Below are positions 27,465-36,275 of a DNA stretch of 46,524 nucleotides, one piece after another. How positions within the stretch are numbered: the first letter of the stretch is position 1; each line of letters begins with the position of its first letter. The translations under genes and the position numbers were made by a program. Below the pieces are notes generated by a model. That model was not told where the DNA came from, searched no databases, and saw nothing but the letters and a program-made list of their open reading frames with translations. The DNA is from Paludibacteraceae bacterium (GTDB lineage: Bacteria; Bacteroidota; Bacteroidia; Bacteroidales; Paludibacteraceae), in NCBI GenBank assembly GCA_024405895.1, contig JAKSNW010000015.1, forward strand, positions 1 to 46,524. The letters are read 5' to 3'.

Positions 27465-28186
27465 TGACTATCTATCAACATATTCTGCAACGTATTGAAC
27501 AAGGCAAGAAATGCTTTGCCGTTCTCATCGACCCAGAGAAAACACAGGGCGATAAGTTGGTTTCGTTGTTGAACTATGTTGTTGAGGTTAATCCGCAACT
27601 CATACTTATCGGAGGTAGTGGCTGGCAGCATTCTATGGATGAGGCTGTAACGACAATCAAACAACTTACGGACATTCCGGTGGTTCTCTTTCCTGGCAAT
27701 GCCACACAGCTTTCTCTATCTGCTGACGGACTGCTTTTCCTTTCGCTCATTTCTGGTCGTAATCCAGAGTTCCTCATTGGTCAGCAGGTAAAAGCTGCTC
27801 CGCTGTTAAGCAAAAGTCAGTTGGAGATTATTCCTACTGGCTATGTGCTTGTTGACGGTGGCGTGCAAACTTCAGTGGCTCGCGTCAGTCAGACTCTGCC
27901 ATTAAGCAATGCCAACGAGATTATAGCTACTGCCATGGCTGGAGAGATGATGGGGCAGAAACTTATTTATCTTGAGGCGGGTAGTGGAGCGCTCCGTCCG
28001 GTGGAACCTGAGATTATCCGTCAGGTCAAGCAACAAATACACATTCCGCTTATCGTTGGTGGCGGACTGGTCAACCTCGATATGATTAGACAAGCGCTTG
28101 ATGCAGGTGCTGATATCATCGTTGTTGGCAATCATTTTGAAAAGCATCCGGAAGATATCCCCTCGTTTGCTTCTCTGTTTAACTAA
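27464..28186 (+). CDS. geranylgeranylglyceryl/heptaprenylglyceryl phosphate synthase (PcrB family)
   Basis: The protein has 240 residues. FAVLIDPEKT at the first strand, LILIGGSGWQ, VVLFPGNATQLS, YLEAGSGA and the phosphate-binding PLIVGGGLVNLDMIRQALDAGADIIVVGN match this TIM-barrel prenyltransferase family. It joins a polyprenyl diphosphate to sn-glycerol-1-phosphate, making an ether like those in archaeal lipids. Bacteroidota homologues characterised so far make geranylgeranyl or longer products of unknown use. The ATG at 27,464 (TAATG with the preceding stop) is preferred to an in-frame TTG at 27,449. Chain length cannot be read from sequence. Confidence 0.92.
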   Translation: MTIYQHILQRIEQGKKCFAVLIDPEKTQGDKLVSLLNYVVEVNPQLILIGGSGWQHSMDEAVTTIKQLTDIPVVLFPGNATQLSLSADGLLFLSLISGRNPEFLIGQQVKAAPLLSKSQLEIIPTGYVLVDGGVQTSVARVSQTLPLSNANEIIATAMAGEMMGQKLIYLEAGSGALRPVEPEIIRQVKQQIHIPLIVGGGLVNLDMIRQALDAGADIIVVGNHFEKHPEDIPSFASLFN

Positions 28187-28207
28187 TCCTTTCGATTCCG
28201 CATATCT

Positions 28208-30151
28208 ATGGTTTCAATCGAACATCTCACGATGGAGTTTAGCTCCAAACCCATCTTTGACGATATCACTTTTCTTATCAATCCAAAAGACAAACTAGCT
28301 CTTGTTGGCAAGAACGGTGCGGGCAAGACCACGCTCCTTCGATTGCTTGCAGGCGAGCAGACGCCTACTGCCGGCAACATTGCCAAAGTGAAGGATTTGA
28401 CCATTGGCTATCTGCCTCAGCATCTCTTGGTGAAAGATGCAAGAACGGTCATGCAGGAGGCTCAGACCGCTTTCAGCGATATCTTGGACATTGAGAAAAG
28501 GGTAGAGCATCTCACGCAACAACTTGCCGATCGTACCGACTACGAGAGCGATGCCTATCAGGAACTCATAGAACAACTTTCTCATGAGAACGAACGCTTG
28601 ACTCTTTCCAACGTTGCCAATATGACGGCTGAAATAGAGAAAACACTTCTCGGTCTTGGTTTCGAGCGTAAGGACTTCGAGCGTCAGACTTCTGAGTTCT
28701 CCGGTGGTTGGCGTATGCGTATCGAATTGGCTAAGGTTCTGTTGAAACATCCTCAACTCGTTCTGCTCGATGAACCTACCAACCATCTTGATATTGAATC
28801 TATTCAATGGTTGGAACAATTTCTTGCCAACTATAATGGTGCTGTTGTTTTAGTCAGCCACGACCGTGCTTTCCTTGACCGCGTTACCACACGTACCATT
28901 GAGATTTCTTTGGGACGAATCTACGATTATAAAGTACCTTATACACAATATGTAGAACTCCGTAAGGAACGCCGAGAACAACAGTTGCGTGCTTACGAGA
29001 ATCAACAGAAAATGATTGCCGATACCGAGGCTTTCATTGAGCGATTCCGTTATAAAGCAACAAAAGCTGTTCAGGTTCAGAGCCGAATCAGACAGTTGGA
29101 TAAGTTGGAGCGTTTGGAAGTGGATGAGGAGGATAACTCAACACTCCGTTTGAAATTTCCGCCAGCTCCTCATTCTGGTACCCTGCCTGTCAACATCGAG
29201 GGCTTGACAAAAGCTTATGGCGATCACGTTGTCTTCCATGATGTAGAGATGCAGATACGCCGAGGTGAGAAGGTTGCCTTTGTCGGCCGTAATGGTGAGG
29301 GTAAATCTACCTTGGTTAAGTGTATCATGGATGAAATCGACTATCAGGGTAACCTTCAGTTGGGTCACTTGGTAAAAATCGGTTATTTTGCCCAGAATCA
29401 AGCTTCTCTGTTGGATGAAGAGAAAACCGTGTTCCAGACCATTGATGACGTAGCCGTTGGCGACATTCGCACAAAGATTCGTGATATCCTTGGTGCTTTC
29501 ATGTTTGGTGGCGATAACATCGAAAAGAAAGTCAAAGTGCTTTCTGGTGGCGAACGAAGCCGTTTGGCCATGATTCGTCTGTTGCTTGAACCTGTCAACC
29601 TCCTAATCCTCGACGAGCCTACCAACCACTTGGATATGCGCTCAAAAGACGTTTTGAAAGAGGCTATCAAAGACTTTACGGGAACGGTCATTGTGGTTAG
29701 CCACGACCGCGATTTCCTTGATGGACTTGTTGAGAAAGTTTATGAGTTTGGTCATGGCCAGGTACGTTTGCACCTTGGTGGCATTCGTGAGTTCTTGGAG
29801 ACAAAACAGTTGGAAAACCTCCGTGATATAGAAGCTAAAGACAAAGTCGTTGCATCTGCAGATGAGGCGAAACCTGTAGAAATATCTGCCAACAAACAGA
29901 ACTATGAAGAACGTAAGCAGCAACGTTCTCAACTGCGTAAGGTAGAGCGTGAGGTAGAGCAAGTAGAGCAGGATATCGCCCAAATGGAGGCTGATATTCA
30001 AACCATGGAACAACGATTTGCCAATGGCGAGAACTCTGAGGAACTGACCAACGAATATGGTGCTCTCAAACATCGTCTTGACCAGAAAGTATATGAGTGG
30101 GAGCTGCTCTCTGAGAAAGTGGAAACGCTAACAAACGCTCTTAATTCATGA
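28208..30151 (+). CDS. ABC-F family ATPase (Uup/EttA-like)
   Basis: This 647-residue soluble protein has two ABC domains and no membrane helices. The first has Walker A GKNGAGKTTLLRLL, signature SGGWRMRIELAK and Walker B QLVLLDEPTNHLD. The second has GRNGEGKSTLVKC, LSGGERSRLAM and LLILDEPTNHLD. The roughly 80-residue linker is charged, as in ribosome-binding ABC-F proteins. A C-terminal coiled coil (about 560-647, QLRKVEREVEQVEQDIAQME) is like the Uup DNA-binding tail. Such proteins act on stalled ribosomes or other RNA/DNA complexes. It follows the pcrB-type gene by 21 bases and overlaps the next gene by four. Antibiotic protection is possible but not indicated. Confidence 0.93.
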   Translation: MVSIEHLTMEFSSKPIFDDITFLINPKDKLALVGKNGAGKTTLLRLLAGEQTPTAGNIAKVKDLTIGYLPQHLLVKDARTVMQEAQTAFSDILDIEKRVEHLTQQLADRTDYESDAYQELIEQLSHENERLTLSNVANMTAEIEKTLLGLGFERKDFERQTSEFSGGWRMRIELAKVLLKHPQLVLLDEPTNHLDIESIQWLEQFLANYNGAVVLVSHDRAFLDRVTTRTIEISLGRIYDYKVPYTQYVELRKERREQQLRAYENQQKMIADTEAFIERFRYKATKAVQVQSRIRQLDKLERLEVDEEDNSTLRLKFPPAPHSGTLPVNIEGLTKAYGDHVVFHDVEMQIRRGEKVAFVGRNGEGKSTLVKCIMDEIDYQGNLQLGHLVKIGYFAQNQASLLDEEKTVFQTIDDVAVGDIRTKIRDILGAFMFGGDNIEKKVKVLSGGERSRLAMIRLLLEPVNLLILDEPTNHLDMRSKDVLKEAIKDFTGTVIVVSHDRDFLDGLVEKVYEFGHGQVRLHLGGIREFLETKQLENLRDIEAKDKVVASADEAKPVEISANKQNYEERKQQRSQLRKVEREVEQVEQDIAQMEADIQTMEQRFANGENSEELTNEYGALKHRLDQKVYEWELLSEKVETLTNALNS

Positions 30152-30453
30152 AGAAAGTTCGTATAACCGTCATTCGTAAGGCATGTTATACCGACTTGAT
30201 GGAGAAGTATGAAAATCCCATTGAGCATGCCTGCGATCTCCATGAAGGTGATGTTTTTATAGCAGACGGGTGGGAGCGTCCTGAAGGCTTTTGTCAAAGC
30301 GCTTGGGACACGTTGTCTCCTTTTGTCTTGGCTTTGGCTACAGGCGGCTCCAATTTCTATGATGGCTGGATGAAGAACCCAAAATCAGCGATGCTCTCAT
30401 GCAACGATGGCTTCCGTCCCGTCAGTTTCCTTATCGAGACCATTGAAGAATAA
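30148..30453 (+). CDS. TIGR04076 family small protein
   Basis: The protein has 101 residues. It begins MKKVRITVIRKACYTDLMEKY and has HEGDVFIADG, PEGFCQSAWDTLSPFVLALATGG and CNDGFRPVSFLIE, all positions of the TIGR04076 family. Cysteines at about 13, 28, 49 and 89 could bind metal. No activity is established for the family. ATGA overlap with the ABC-F gene indicates coupled translation. It is the last gene of the gldE operon. Confidence 0.82.
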   Translation: MKKVRITVIRKACYTDLMEKYENPIEHACDLHEGDVFIADGWERPEGFCQSAWDTLSPFVLALATGGSNFYDGWMKNPKSAMLSCNDGFRPVSFLIETIEE

Positions 30454-30480
30454 TCAGACAGAACTGATATTTTTGATAAA

Positions 30481-30517
30481 GGGAATATGAGAATCTTCTT
30501 ATTCCCATACTTTTTAT
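30481..30517 (+). terminator. terminator of the gldE operon
   Basis: GGGAATA / TATTCCC (30,481-30,487 with 30,500-30,506) with a 12-base loop, then ATACTTTTTATT. Confidence 0.75.
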
Positions 30518-30593
30518 TCGCGTAACTTCTCCTTGTTTCCTTGTACAAGTTATTGTTTCTGACTTACATCTATTCTATAGAAATATCGCAGAC

Positions 30594-30625
30594 AATAAAA
30601 AAAGCGTTCCCGGTTGAGGAAACGC
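30594..30625 (-). terminator. hairpin terminator downstream of the SRP RNA
   Basis: On the minus strand GCGTTTCC pairs with GG(G)AACGC, followed by a run of seven T. It lies 35 bases beyond the SRP RNA 3' end and could act as a second stop. No gene is seen between them. Confidence 0.6.
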
Positions 30626-30656
30626 GTTGTATATTGTATGCTTGAGGTACGGACAC

Positions 30657-30760
30657 AAAAAAAAGGGTAAGCGACCTATATCGCACCGCTCAAGCTCCTA
30701 CCCTTGCTGCGGTCAGGCCCTGGGGGATTTAAAGCGAGCTGGTCGTATAGGACTTACCCG
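30657..30760 (-). ncRNA. ffs: signal recognition particle RNA (small bacterial type)
   Basis: About 100 bases on the minus strand fold as one long hairpin. GGGTAAG at the 5' end pairs with CTTACCC at the 3' end. CCTATA pairs with TATAGG, AGCTC with GAGCT, and a C-run near the tip with GGG. The tip has the SRP domain IV internal loop: CAGG, exactly ten bases (GCCTGACCGC), then AGCA, as in E. coli 4.5S RNA. The tetraloop position is UGAC rather than GGAA, a URRC-type loop known in some SRP RNAs. A run of eight T ends the gene. Bound by Ffh, it targets membrane proteins to FtsY. It lies 168 bases downstream of nifJ and has its own promoter. Confidence 0.88.
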
Positions 30761-30764
30761 AGCA

Positions 30765-30772
30765 CAAAAGTA
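30765..30772 (-). promoter_or_regulatory. promoter of the SRP RNA
   Basis: TACTTTTG on the minus strand, five to ten bases before the paired 5' end of the RNA, as expected for a -7 element. A TTG about 20 bases upstream (30,793-30,795) fits the -33 element. Confidence 0.7.
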
Positions 30773-30861
30773 CAACATTTCCACAAAATGAGCAAGGTTT
30801 TGCCCGACTTTTTTTGCTTCCCTCTTTGAGGTTATTATCAGTTTGTTAGAGACGTAGGCGC

Positions 30862-30901
30862 ACAAAAAAGACCGCCTTTGCAGCGTGGCAGAGACGGTCT
30901 T
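30862..30901 (-). terminator. terminator of nifJ
   Basis: On the minus strand AAGACCG (30,901-30,895) pairs with CGGTCTT (30,874-30,868), followed by a T run. Confidence 0.8.
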
Positions 30902-30927
30902 GTGTATGTAAATTAGCGTGCTGACGC

Positions 30928-33900
30928 TTATTCCCAAGGGGTATTGAGCATACGTTGGTAACTTCTGTAGCGCCATTGGGCGTTCTCCTGAGCGGCACGG
31001 AAGAGTTCTTCTGCCTCTTGTGGGAACTGCTTCATGACGGAAGCGAAACGGACCTCACCTTTGAGGAAGGCGTTGAAGCCGCTCCAGTCTGGCTCTTTGC
31101 TGTCAAGCATGAATGGGTTCTTGCCCTCTTCCTCCAACAGTGGGTTGTAGCGCCAGAGATGCCAATAGCCGCAAGCCACAGCGGCAGCCTCTTCGGCTTG
31201 AGCCTTGCCCATGCCGGCTTTCAAACCGTGGTTGATGCAAGGAGCGTAGGCGATGATGAGTGATGGACCTGGATAAGCCTCAGCCTCGCGGATAGCCTTG
31301 AGACATTGGGCTGGGTCGGCACCCATAGCCACTTGAGCAACGTAGACATAACCATAGGTGGTGGCAATCATGCCGAGGTCTTTCTTGCGAACACGTTTGC
31401 CTGCAGCAGCGAACTTGGCAATCGCACCCACTGGAGTAGATTTTGAAGCCTGTCCGCCGGTGTTTGAGTAAACCTCGGTATCAAGCACGAGGATATTGAC
31501 ATCCTTGCCGGAAGCGATGACGTGGTCGAGACCGCCGTAGCCGATATCGTAACTTGCACCATCGCCGCCGATGATCCATTGTGAGCGTTTCACGAGATAT
31601 TGCTTCAACTCGGCAATCTGACGGCAGTAGTCGCAACCGCAAGCCTCAACCTGAGGGATGATGAGTTCGGCAAGGCGTTTGGATTCCTCAGCCTCGTCTT
31701 TGTGTTCAATCCATTGGTTGAAGAGATCCTTCAGTTCGGCAGAACAGCAGTCGCAGCCTTGAGCCTCAGTCATCAGACGGACGAGACGGGCACGCATCTT
31801 ATCGCTGGCGAAAGTCATGCCGAGGCCATACTCGCAGAAATCCTCGAACAGAGAGTTGGACCATGCTGGGCCCTCTCCTTTCTCGTTGGTCGTATAAGGT
31901 GTTGAAGGCACGGAGCCGGAGTAGATAGAAGAGCAGCCTGTGGCGTTGGCTACCATCTCGCGAGAGCCGAAGAGTTGGGTGAGGAGTTTCACGTAAGGAG
32001 TCTCGCCGCAACCGGAGCAAGCGCCCGAGAACTCAAACAATGGGGTAGAGAACTGTGAGTTCTTCACGTTGGCACTGATGTCCACCAGACCTTGTTTTGA
32101 ACTTACTTTCTCCACGCAGTATTTCCAGTTGTCTGCCTCCTGACGTTGTGAGTCTAGGCTGACCATCTTGAGGGCTTTATCCTTGGCCATGCAGACATCC
32201 ACGCAGTTGCCGCAGCCGAGACAGTCCATCACGCCCACTTGCATGCGGAAGTGCATACCTTTCATGGCAGCCGGTGCTTTCATCGTTCTTGTAGCCGCAT
32301 TGAAGCCCTTGGCCTCCTCGTCGGTCAATACGAACGGACGGATGCAAGCATGAGGGCAGACAAAGGCGCAACGGTTGCACTCGATACACTTCTCAGCATC
32401 CCATTCTGGCACGAGGGCAGAGACACCGCGTTTCTCATAGGCAGCAGTGCCAGGTTGCCAAGCGCCGTCCTCAATACCCTTGAAAGCAGATACTGGAAGG
32501 AGGTCGCCGTCTTGTGCATTGATAGGACGAACCACCTGCTCAATGAACTCAGGGGCAGCCTCAAGCGTTGAAGCCTCGTCTGGGAGATTGGCCCAAGTTG
32601 GGTCGATAGGGAGCACATGATACTCTCCGCCACGATCCACAGCGGCATAGTTCTTGTTGACTACGTCCTCGCCTTTTTTACCGTACGATTTCTGGATGAA
32701 TTTTTTCATCTGCTCAATGGCAAGATCCACTGGGATTACCTCGGTGATGCGGAAGAAAGCCGATTGAAGGATTGTGTTTGTACGATTGCCCAAACCGATT
32801 TCGCGGGCGATAGTCGTGGCGTCAATATAATAGACGGTAATATTATTCTGTGCAAAATATCGTTTCACCTTGTTGGGGAGATGTTCCGCCATCTGTTTCT
32901 CGTTCCAGGTTGTGTTCAGCAAGAACGTGCCGCCCTTTCTCAAACCACGAGTCACGTCGTACATACGGAGATAAGCCTGAACGTGGCATGCCACGAAGCA
33001 AGGCGTATTGACGAGATAGGTGCTGTGGATAGGTTGGTCGCCGAAGCGGAGGTGAGAGCAGGTGAAACCGCCAGACTTCTTGGAGTCGTAACTGAAATAA
33101 GCCTGACAGTATTTATTGGTGTTGTCGCCGATAATCTTCACAGAGTTCTTGTTGGCGCCCACAGTGCCGTCGGCACCGAGACCGAAGAACTTAGCCTCGA
33201 AAGTAGAGCAGTCGCCAAGAGCCATCTCCTCAAGTTTTGGAAGAGAGGTGAAGGTCACGTCGTCTACGATACCGATGGTGAAGTGGTTCTTAGGCTGTGG
33301 TAAAGCGAGATTCTCGTAGACGGCAAGAATCTGTGCCGGAGTCGTATCCTTTGAGCCGAGGCCATAGCGGCCGGCAACGATATTAGGCATCTTGCGGCCA
33401 GACTGAGCGAATGCCTCAACCACATCGAGATACAATGGGTCGCCGTTGGCACCAGGCTCTTTCGTGCGGTCGAGAACGGCAATCTGCTTCACCGTCTCTG
33501 GCATCACATCCATCATATACTTCGTTGAGAACGGACGATAGAGATGAACAGACACAAGGCCTACCTTCTCGCCTTTAGCCATGAGGTGGTCCACAACCTC
33601 GCGGGCAGCCTCGGTGGCAGAGCCCATGCAGATGATGACACGCTCGGCATCCTTGGCGCCATAGTAGTTGAATGGCTTGTATTCGCGACCCGTGATGCGG
33701 GTGATCTCCTTCATATAGTCAGCCACGATATCGGCTACACCCTCATAATAGGTGTTGCAACTCTCGCGGTGCTGGAAGAAATGGTCGGGGTTCTCAGCCA
33801 TACCCTTCGACTGCGGATGCATAGGATTCAAGGCACGCTGACGGAACTCAGCCAAAGCCTTCTGGTCAAGCAGAGGAGCGAGGTCGGCAGACTCCATCAG

Positions 33901-34458
33901 TTCCACCTTCTGAATCTCGTGTGAGGTGCGGAAGCCGTCGAAGAAGTTGACGAAAGGCACGCGGCTCTTGATAGTAGCCAAGTGGGCCACGCCTGCAAGG
34001 TCCATCACTTCCTGAACAGAACCTTCTGCCAACATGGCAAAGCCTGTCTGACGGCACGACATCACGTCTTGGTGGTCGCCGAAGATACAGAGGGCATGTG
34101 AAGCCAGCGTACGGGCTGAGACGTGGAACACGCAAGGCAACAGTTCGCCGGCAATCTTGTACATATTAGGAATCATCAGCAAGAGACCCTGTGAAGCGGT
34201 ATAGGTGGTGGTCAACGCACCTGCCTGCAGCGAACCGTGAACGGCGCCTGCAGCACCGGCTTCCGACTGCATCTCCTGAACGGAGACGGTCTCGCCGAAG
34301 ATATTCTTGCGTCCGGCTGCAGCCCATTCGTCCACATGTTCTGCCATCGTGCTTGATGGGGTGATAGGGTAGATGGCAGCCACCTCGGTGAACATATACG
34401 AGATATGTGCAGCCGCTTCGTTGCCGTCGCAAGTAATGATTTTTTTAACTTTTTCCAT
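30928..34458 (-). CDS. nifJ: pyruvate:ferredoxin (flavodoxin) oxidoreductase
   Basis: This 1,176-residue single-chain enzyme oxidises pyruvate with CoA to acetyl-CoA and CO2, passing electrons to ferredoxin. It is central to fermentation in anaerobes. Domains in order: the N-terminal pyrimidine-binding part (AAAHISYMFTEVAAIYPITP), the transketolase C-like part, the gamma domain, and a ferredoxin domain with two CxxCxxCxxxC clusters (CIECNRCAFVC...; CLGCGNCVDVC). The C-terminal TPP-binding domain has GDGASYDIGYGGLDHV and NTGGQASKSTPVGA. A further cluster uses cysteines around FSGACSGCGETP. It begins 44 bases after the S41 protease gene, and I see no promoter in the gap, so cotranscription from 36,217 is possible. 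Confidence 0.98.
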   Translation of the reverse strand: MEKVKKIITCDGNEAAAHISYMFTEVAAIYPITPSSTMAEHVDEWAAAGRKNIFGETVSVQEMQSEAGAAGAVHGSLQAGALTTTYTASQGLLLMIPNMYKIAGELLPCVFHVSARTLASHALCIFGDHQDVMSCRQTGFAMLAEGSVQEVMDLAGVAHLATIKSRVPFVNFFDGFRTSHEIQKVELMESADLAPLLDQKALAEFRQRALNPMHPQSKGMAENPDHFFQHRESCNTYYEGVADIVADYMKEITRITGREYKPFNYYGAKDAERVIICMGSATEAAREVVDHLMAKGEKVGLVSVHLYRPFSTKYMMDVMPETVKQIAVLDRTKEPGANGDPLYLDVVEAFAQSGRKMPNIVAGRYGLGSKDTTPAQILAVYENLALPQPKNHFTIGIVDDVTFTSLPKLEEMALGDCSTFEAKFFGLGADGTVGANKNSVKIIGDNTNKYCQAYFSYDSKKSGGFTCSHLRFGDQPIHSTYLVNTPCFVACHVQAYLRMYDVTRGLRKGGTFLLNTTWNEKQMAEHLPNKVKRYFAQNNITVYYIDATTIAREIGLGNRTNTILQSAFFRITEVIPVDLAIEQMKKFIQKSYGKKGEDVVNKNYAAVDRGGEYHVLPIDPTWANLPDEASTLEAAPEFIEQVVRPINAQDGDLLPVSAFKGIEDGAWQPGTAAYEKRGVSALVPEWDAEKCIECNRCAFVCPHACIRPFVLTDEEAKGFNAATRTMKAPAAMKGMHFRMQVGVMDCLGCGNCVDVCMAKDKALKMVSLDSQRQEADNWKYCVEKVSSKQGLVDISANVKNSQFSTPLFEFSGACSGCGETPYVKLLTQLFGSREMVANATGCSSIYSGSVPSTPYTTNEKGEGPAWSNSLFEDFCEYGLGMTFASDKMRARLVRLMTEAQGCDCCSAELKDLFNQWIEHKDEAEESKRLAELIIPQVEACGCDYCRQIAELKQYLVKRSQWIIGGDGASYDIGYGGLDHVIASGKDVNILVLDTEVYSNTGGQASKSTPVGAIAKFAAAGKRVRKKDLGMIATTYGYVYVAQVAMGADPAQCLKAIREAEAYPGPSLIIAYAPCINHGLKAGMGKAQAEEAAAVACGYWHLWRYNPLLEEEGKNPFMLDSKEPDWSGFNAFLKGEVRFASVMKQFPQEAEELFRAAQENAQWRYRSYQRMLNTPWE

Positions 34459-34502
34459 AATATAATATTGTTGTAATATCGGGTTGATATTCTTTGTTGT
34501 CG

Positions 34503-36182
34503 TTATTTGTTAGGAGAGAGCATCTTCTGGTACTGAGCCTTGTTGCCAAGCAGTTCGCTGGCTGTTTTTACCCAAGGGTCGTGATACTCGATATAGGCAT
34601 TATAGCCTTCGTTGAGATAATACTTCAGCACGATTTCTCCTTCGAGATATTGAATGATAGACTCACGGAATTGCTGAAGGTCCTTTTCAATATCAGGCTT
34701 CAGAATGGCTTCCAACTGGCTCATCAGTTCCTTGGTCTGGTCGGTGTAGCCGTCGTATTCAATCTGCTCCTTCATGAAACGGATGCCACGGGCCGACTCC
34801 AGTTCGTAGGTGAAGTCTCTGCTTTTCACATAGGCGATGAAGTCGTTGTATTCCTCATCGGTCAAGTGGAACTTCTGAGGCTCTGCAATCGTAGCATGGT
34901 TCATCTTGTAGCGAACGGCATAGTCGAAGATAATATCTTTTGTATAGAGATTATAGGCAATATAAGAGCCCTCTTCCTCTGTGAGCACAGAGTCTGGAGT
35001 AATGCCACGACCATCGCGAACGATACGTCCGTGTGCGGTTTTGAAGGCATTTGTCAAACTGTCAGGAATAGGCTTGTTTCTGTTTTCTGATTTGTTGGCG
35101 TAGTCGATGGCTTGGATGCAACGGCCGGAAGGGGTATAGTATTTTGCCACCGTAATCTTCAGACTGCCGTCATAGCTGAGGGCACGGATATTCTGTACCA
35201 ATCCCTTGCCGAAAGTGCGTGTGCCGAGCACGAGACCACGGTCGAGGTCCTGGATAGCACCGGCAAAGATTTCAGAGGCAGAGGCTGTTCCTTCATCCAC
35301 CAACACAGCAATAGGGAGATTCTCATAGAGTGGAGTGAGTGTGGTCGTATAACTGCGGGTGCCGTTAGGAGTTCCCTCTTTCATCTTCATGGTCACTACT
35401 TTCGTATGCTTAGGCAGAAAGAGTGAGAGCATGTCAACCGCTTCTGCCACATTGCCGCCGCCGTTGTAGCGAAGGTCAACAATCAGTTGCTTCATCTCGC
35501 CAGTGGCATTCAGTTCTGCCAATTTCTCCTTAAAGAGGTCGAACACACCTTCTGTAAACTCGTCAACCTTCACAAGGGCTGTTCCTGGGGCTACAATGCC
35601 GGCATAAGGAACGGATGGACGTGAGATGATATCGCGAACCAACTTCACGGTGATAGGTTTTGAGGTGCTTTGACGCTTGATGGTCACGGTTACGTTTGTG
35701 CCAGGTGTGCCGCGAAGCATCTTGGTCACATCGTTAATCTTCATACCTTTGGTCTGCTTTCCGTCAACGGCGGTAATCAGGTCGCCTGCTGTCAATCCTG
35801 CCTTTTGGGCTGGCATACCTTTCACCTCCTCGATAATCATTACATAGTCGCCCGACTGACGGAGTGTAGCGCCAATACCGCCACCCATATCGCCGGTGGT
35901 CAGCAGCTTCAGATAGTCCTCATTCTCGGCAGGAACATAGACGGTATAAGGGTCTAACGAGCCGAGCATGGCATTGATGGCTGTGGTGATGAGTTGTTTG
36001 TTGTCGATAGAATCCACATAGCTGACATTCAGCTCGCGGAGTATGTCACCAAACGCCTCTGTGCCCACAAGGATATTGTTGAGTTTGTCGTTGGTTTTCT
36101 TCGTGTCGTCCGATTGTTGCGCCTTCATAGGTGCTGCAAGCATCATTAGCGCAGAAATTGCTATTAGTGAGTACCTTTTCAT
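34503..36182 (-). CDS. S41 family C-terminal processing peptidase
   Basis: This 559-residue periplasmic serine protease has a signal peptide at 1-21 (...MMLAAPMKAQQ). A PDZ domain at about 90-170 (GGIGATLRQSG...KGMPAQKAGLTAGDLITAVDG) binds substrate C-termini. The catalytic domain has DLRYNGGGNVAEAVDML, the nucleophile Ser in DEGTASASEIFAGAIQD and the general-base Lys in TFGKGLVQ. About 180 residues at the C-terminus are less conserved and helical. These proteases trim or degrade envelope proteins from their C-terminus. The promoter TACTTTTG lies 27 bases upstream. Confidence 0.95.
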   Translation of the reverse strand: MKRYSLIAISALMMLAAPMKAQQSDDTKKTNDKLNNILVGTEAFGDILRELNVSYVDSIDNKQLITTAINAMLGSLDPYTVYVPAENEDYLKLLTTGDMGGGIGATLRQSGDYVMIIEEVKGMPAQKAGLTAGDLITAVDGKQTKGMKINDVTKMLRGTPGTNVTVTIKRQSTSKPITVKLVRDIISRPSVPYAGIVAPGTALVKVDEFTEGVFDLFKEKLAELNATGEMKQLIVDLRYNGGGNVAEAVDMLSLFLPKHTKVVTMKMKEGTPNGTRSYTTTLTPLYENLPIAVLVDEGTASASEIFAGAIQDLDRGLVLGTRTFGKGLVQNIRALSYDGSLKITVAKYYTPSGRCIQAIDYANKSENRNKPIPDSLTNAFKTAHGRIVRDGRGITPDSVLTEEEGSYIAYNLYTKDIIFDYAVRYKMNHATIAEPQKFHLTDEEYNDFIAYVKSRDFTYELESARGIRFMKEQIEYDGYTDQTKELMSQLEAILKPDIEKDLQQFRESIIQYLEGEIVLKYYLNEGYNAYIEYHDPWVKTASELLGNKAQYQKMLSPNK

Positions 36183-36209
36183 CTCTGTTAGGTGTAAATT
36201 TATCTATTG

Positions 36210-36217
36210 CAAAAGTA
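36210..36217 (-). promoter_or_regulatory. promoter of the S41 protease gene
   Basis: TACTTTTG on the minus strand, 27 bases before the ATG at 36,182. Confidence 0.7.
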
Positions 36218-36275
36218 TTGTATCTTTACCGAAAAACCAAATATTCTCTCTTGGAAAAAAGGTGTTTTTTGTTGT

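Noticed and set aside
30600-30760. SRP-like RNA on the plus strand
   Set aside because: The CAGG-N10-AGCA order, promoter and T run are correct only on the minus strand.
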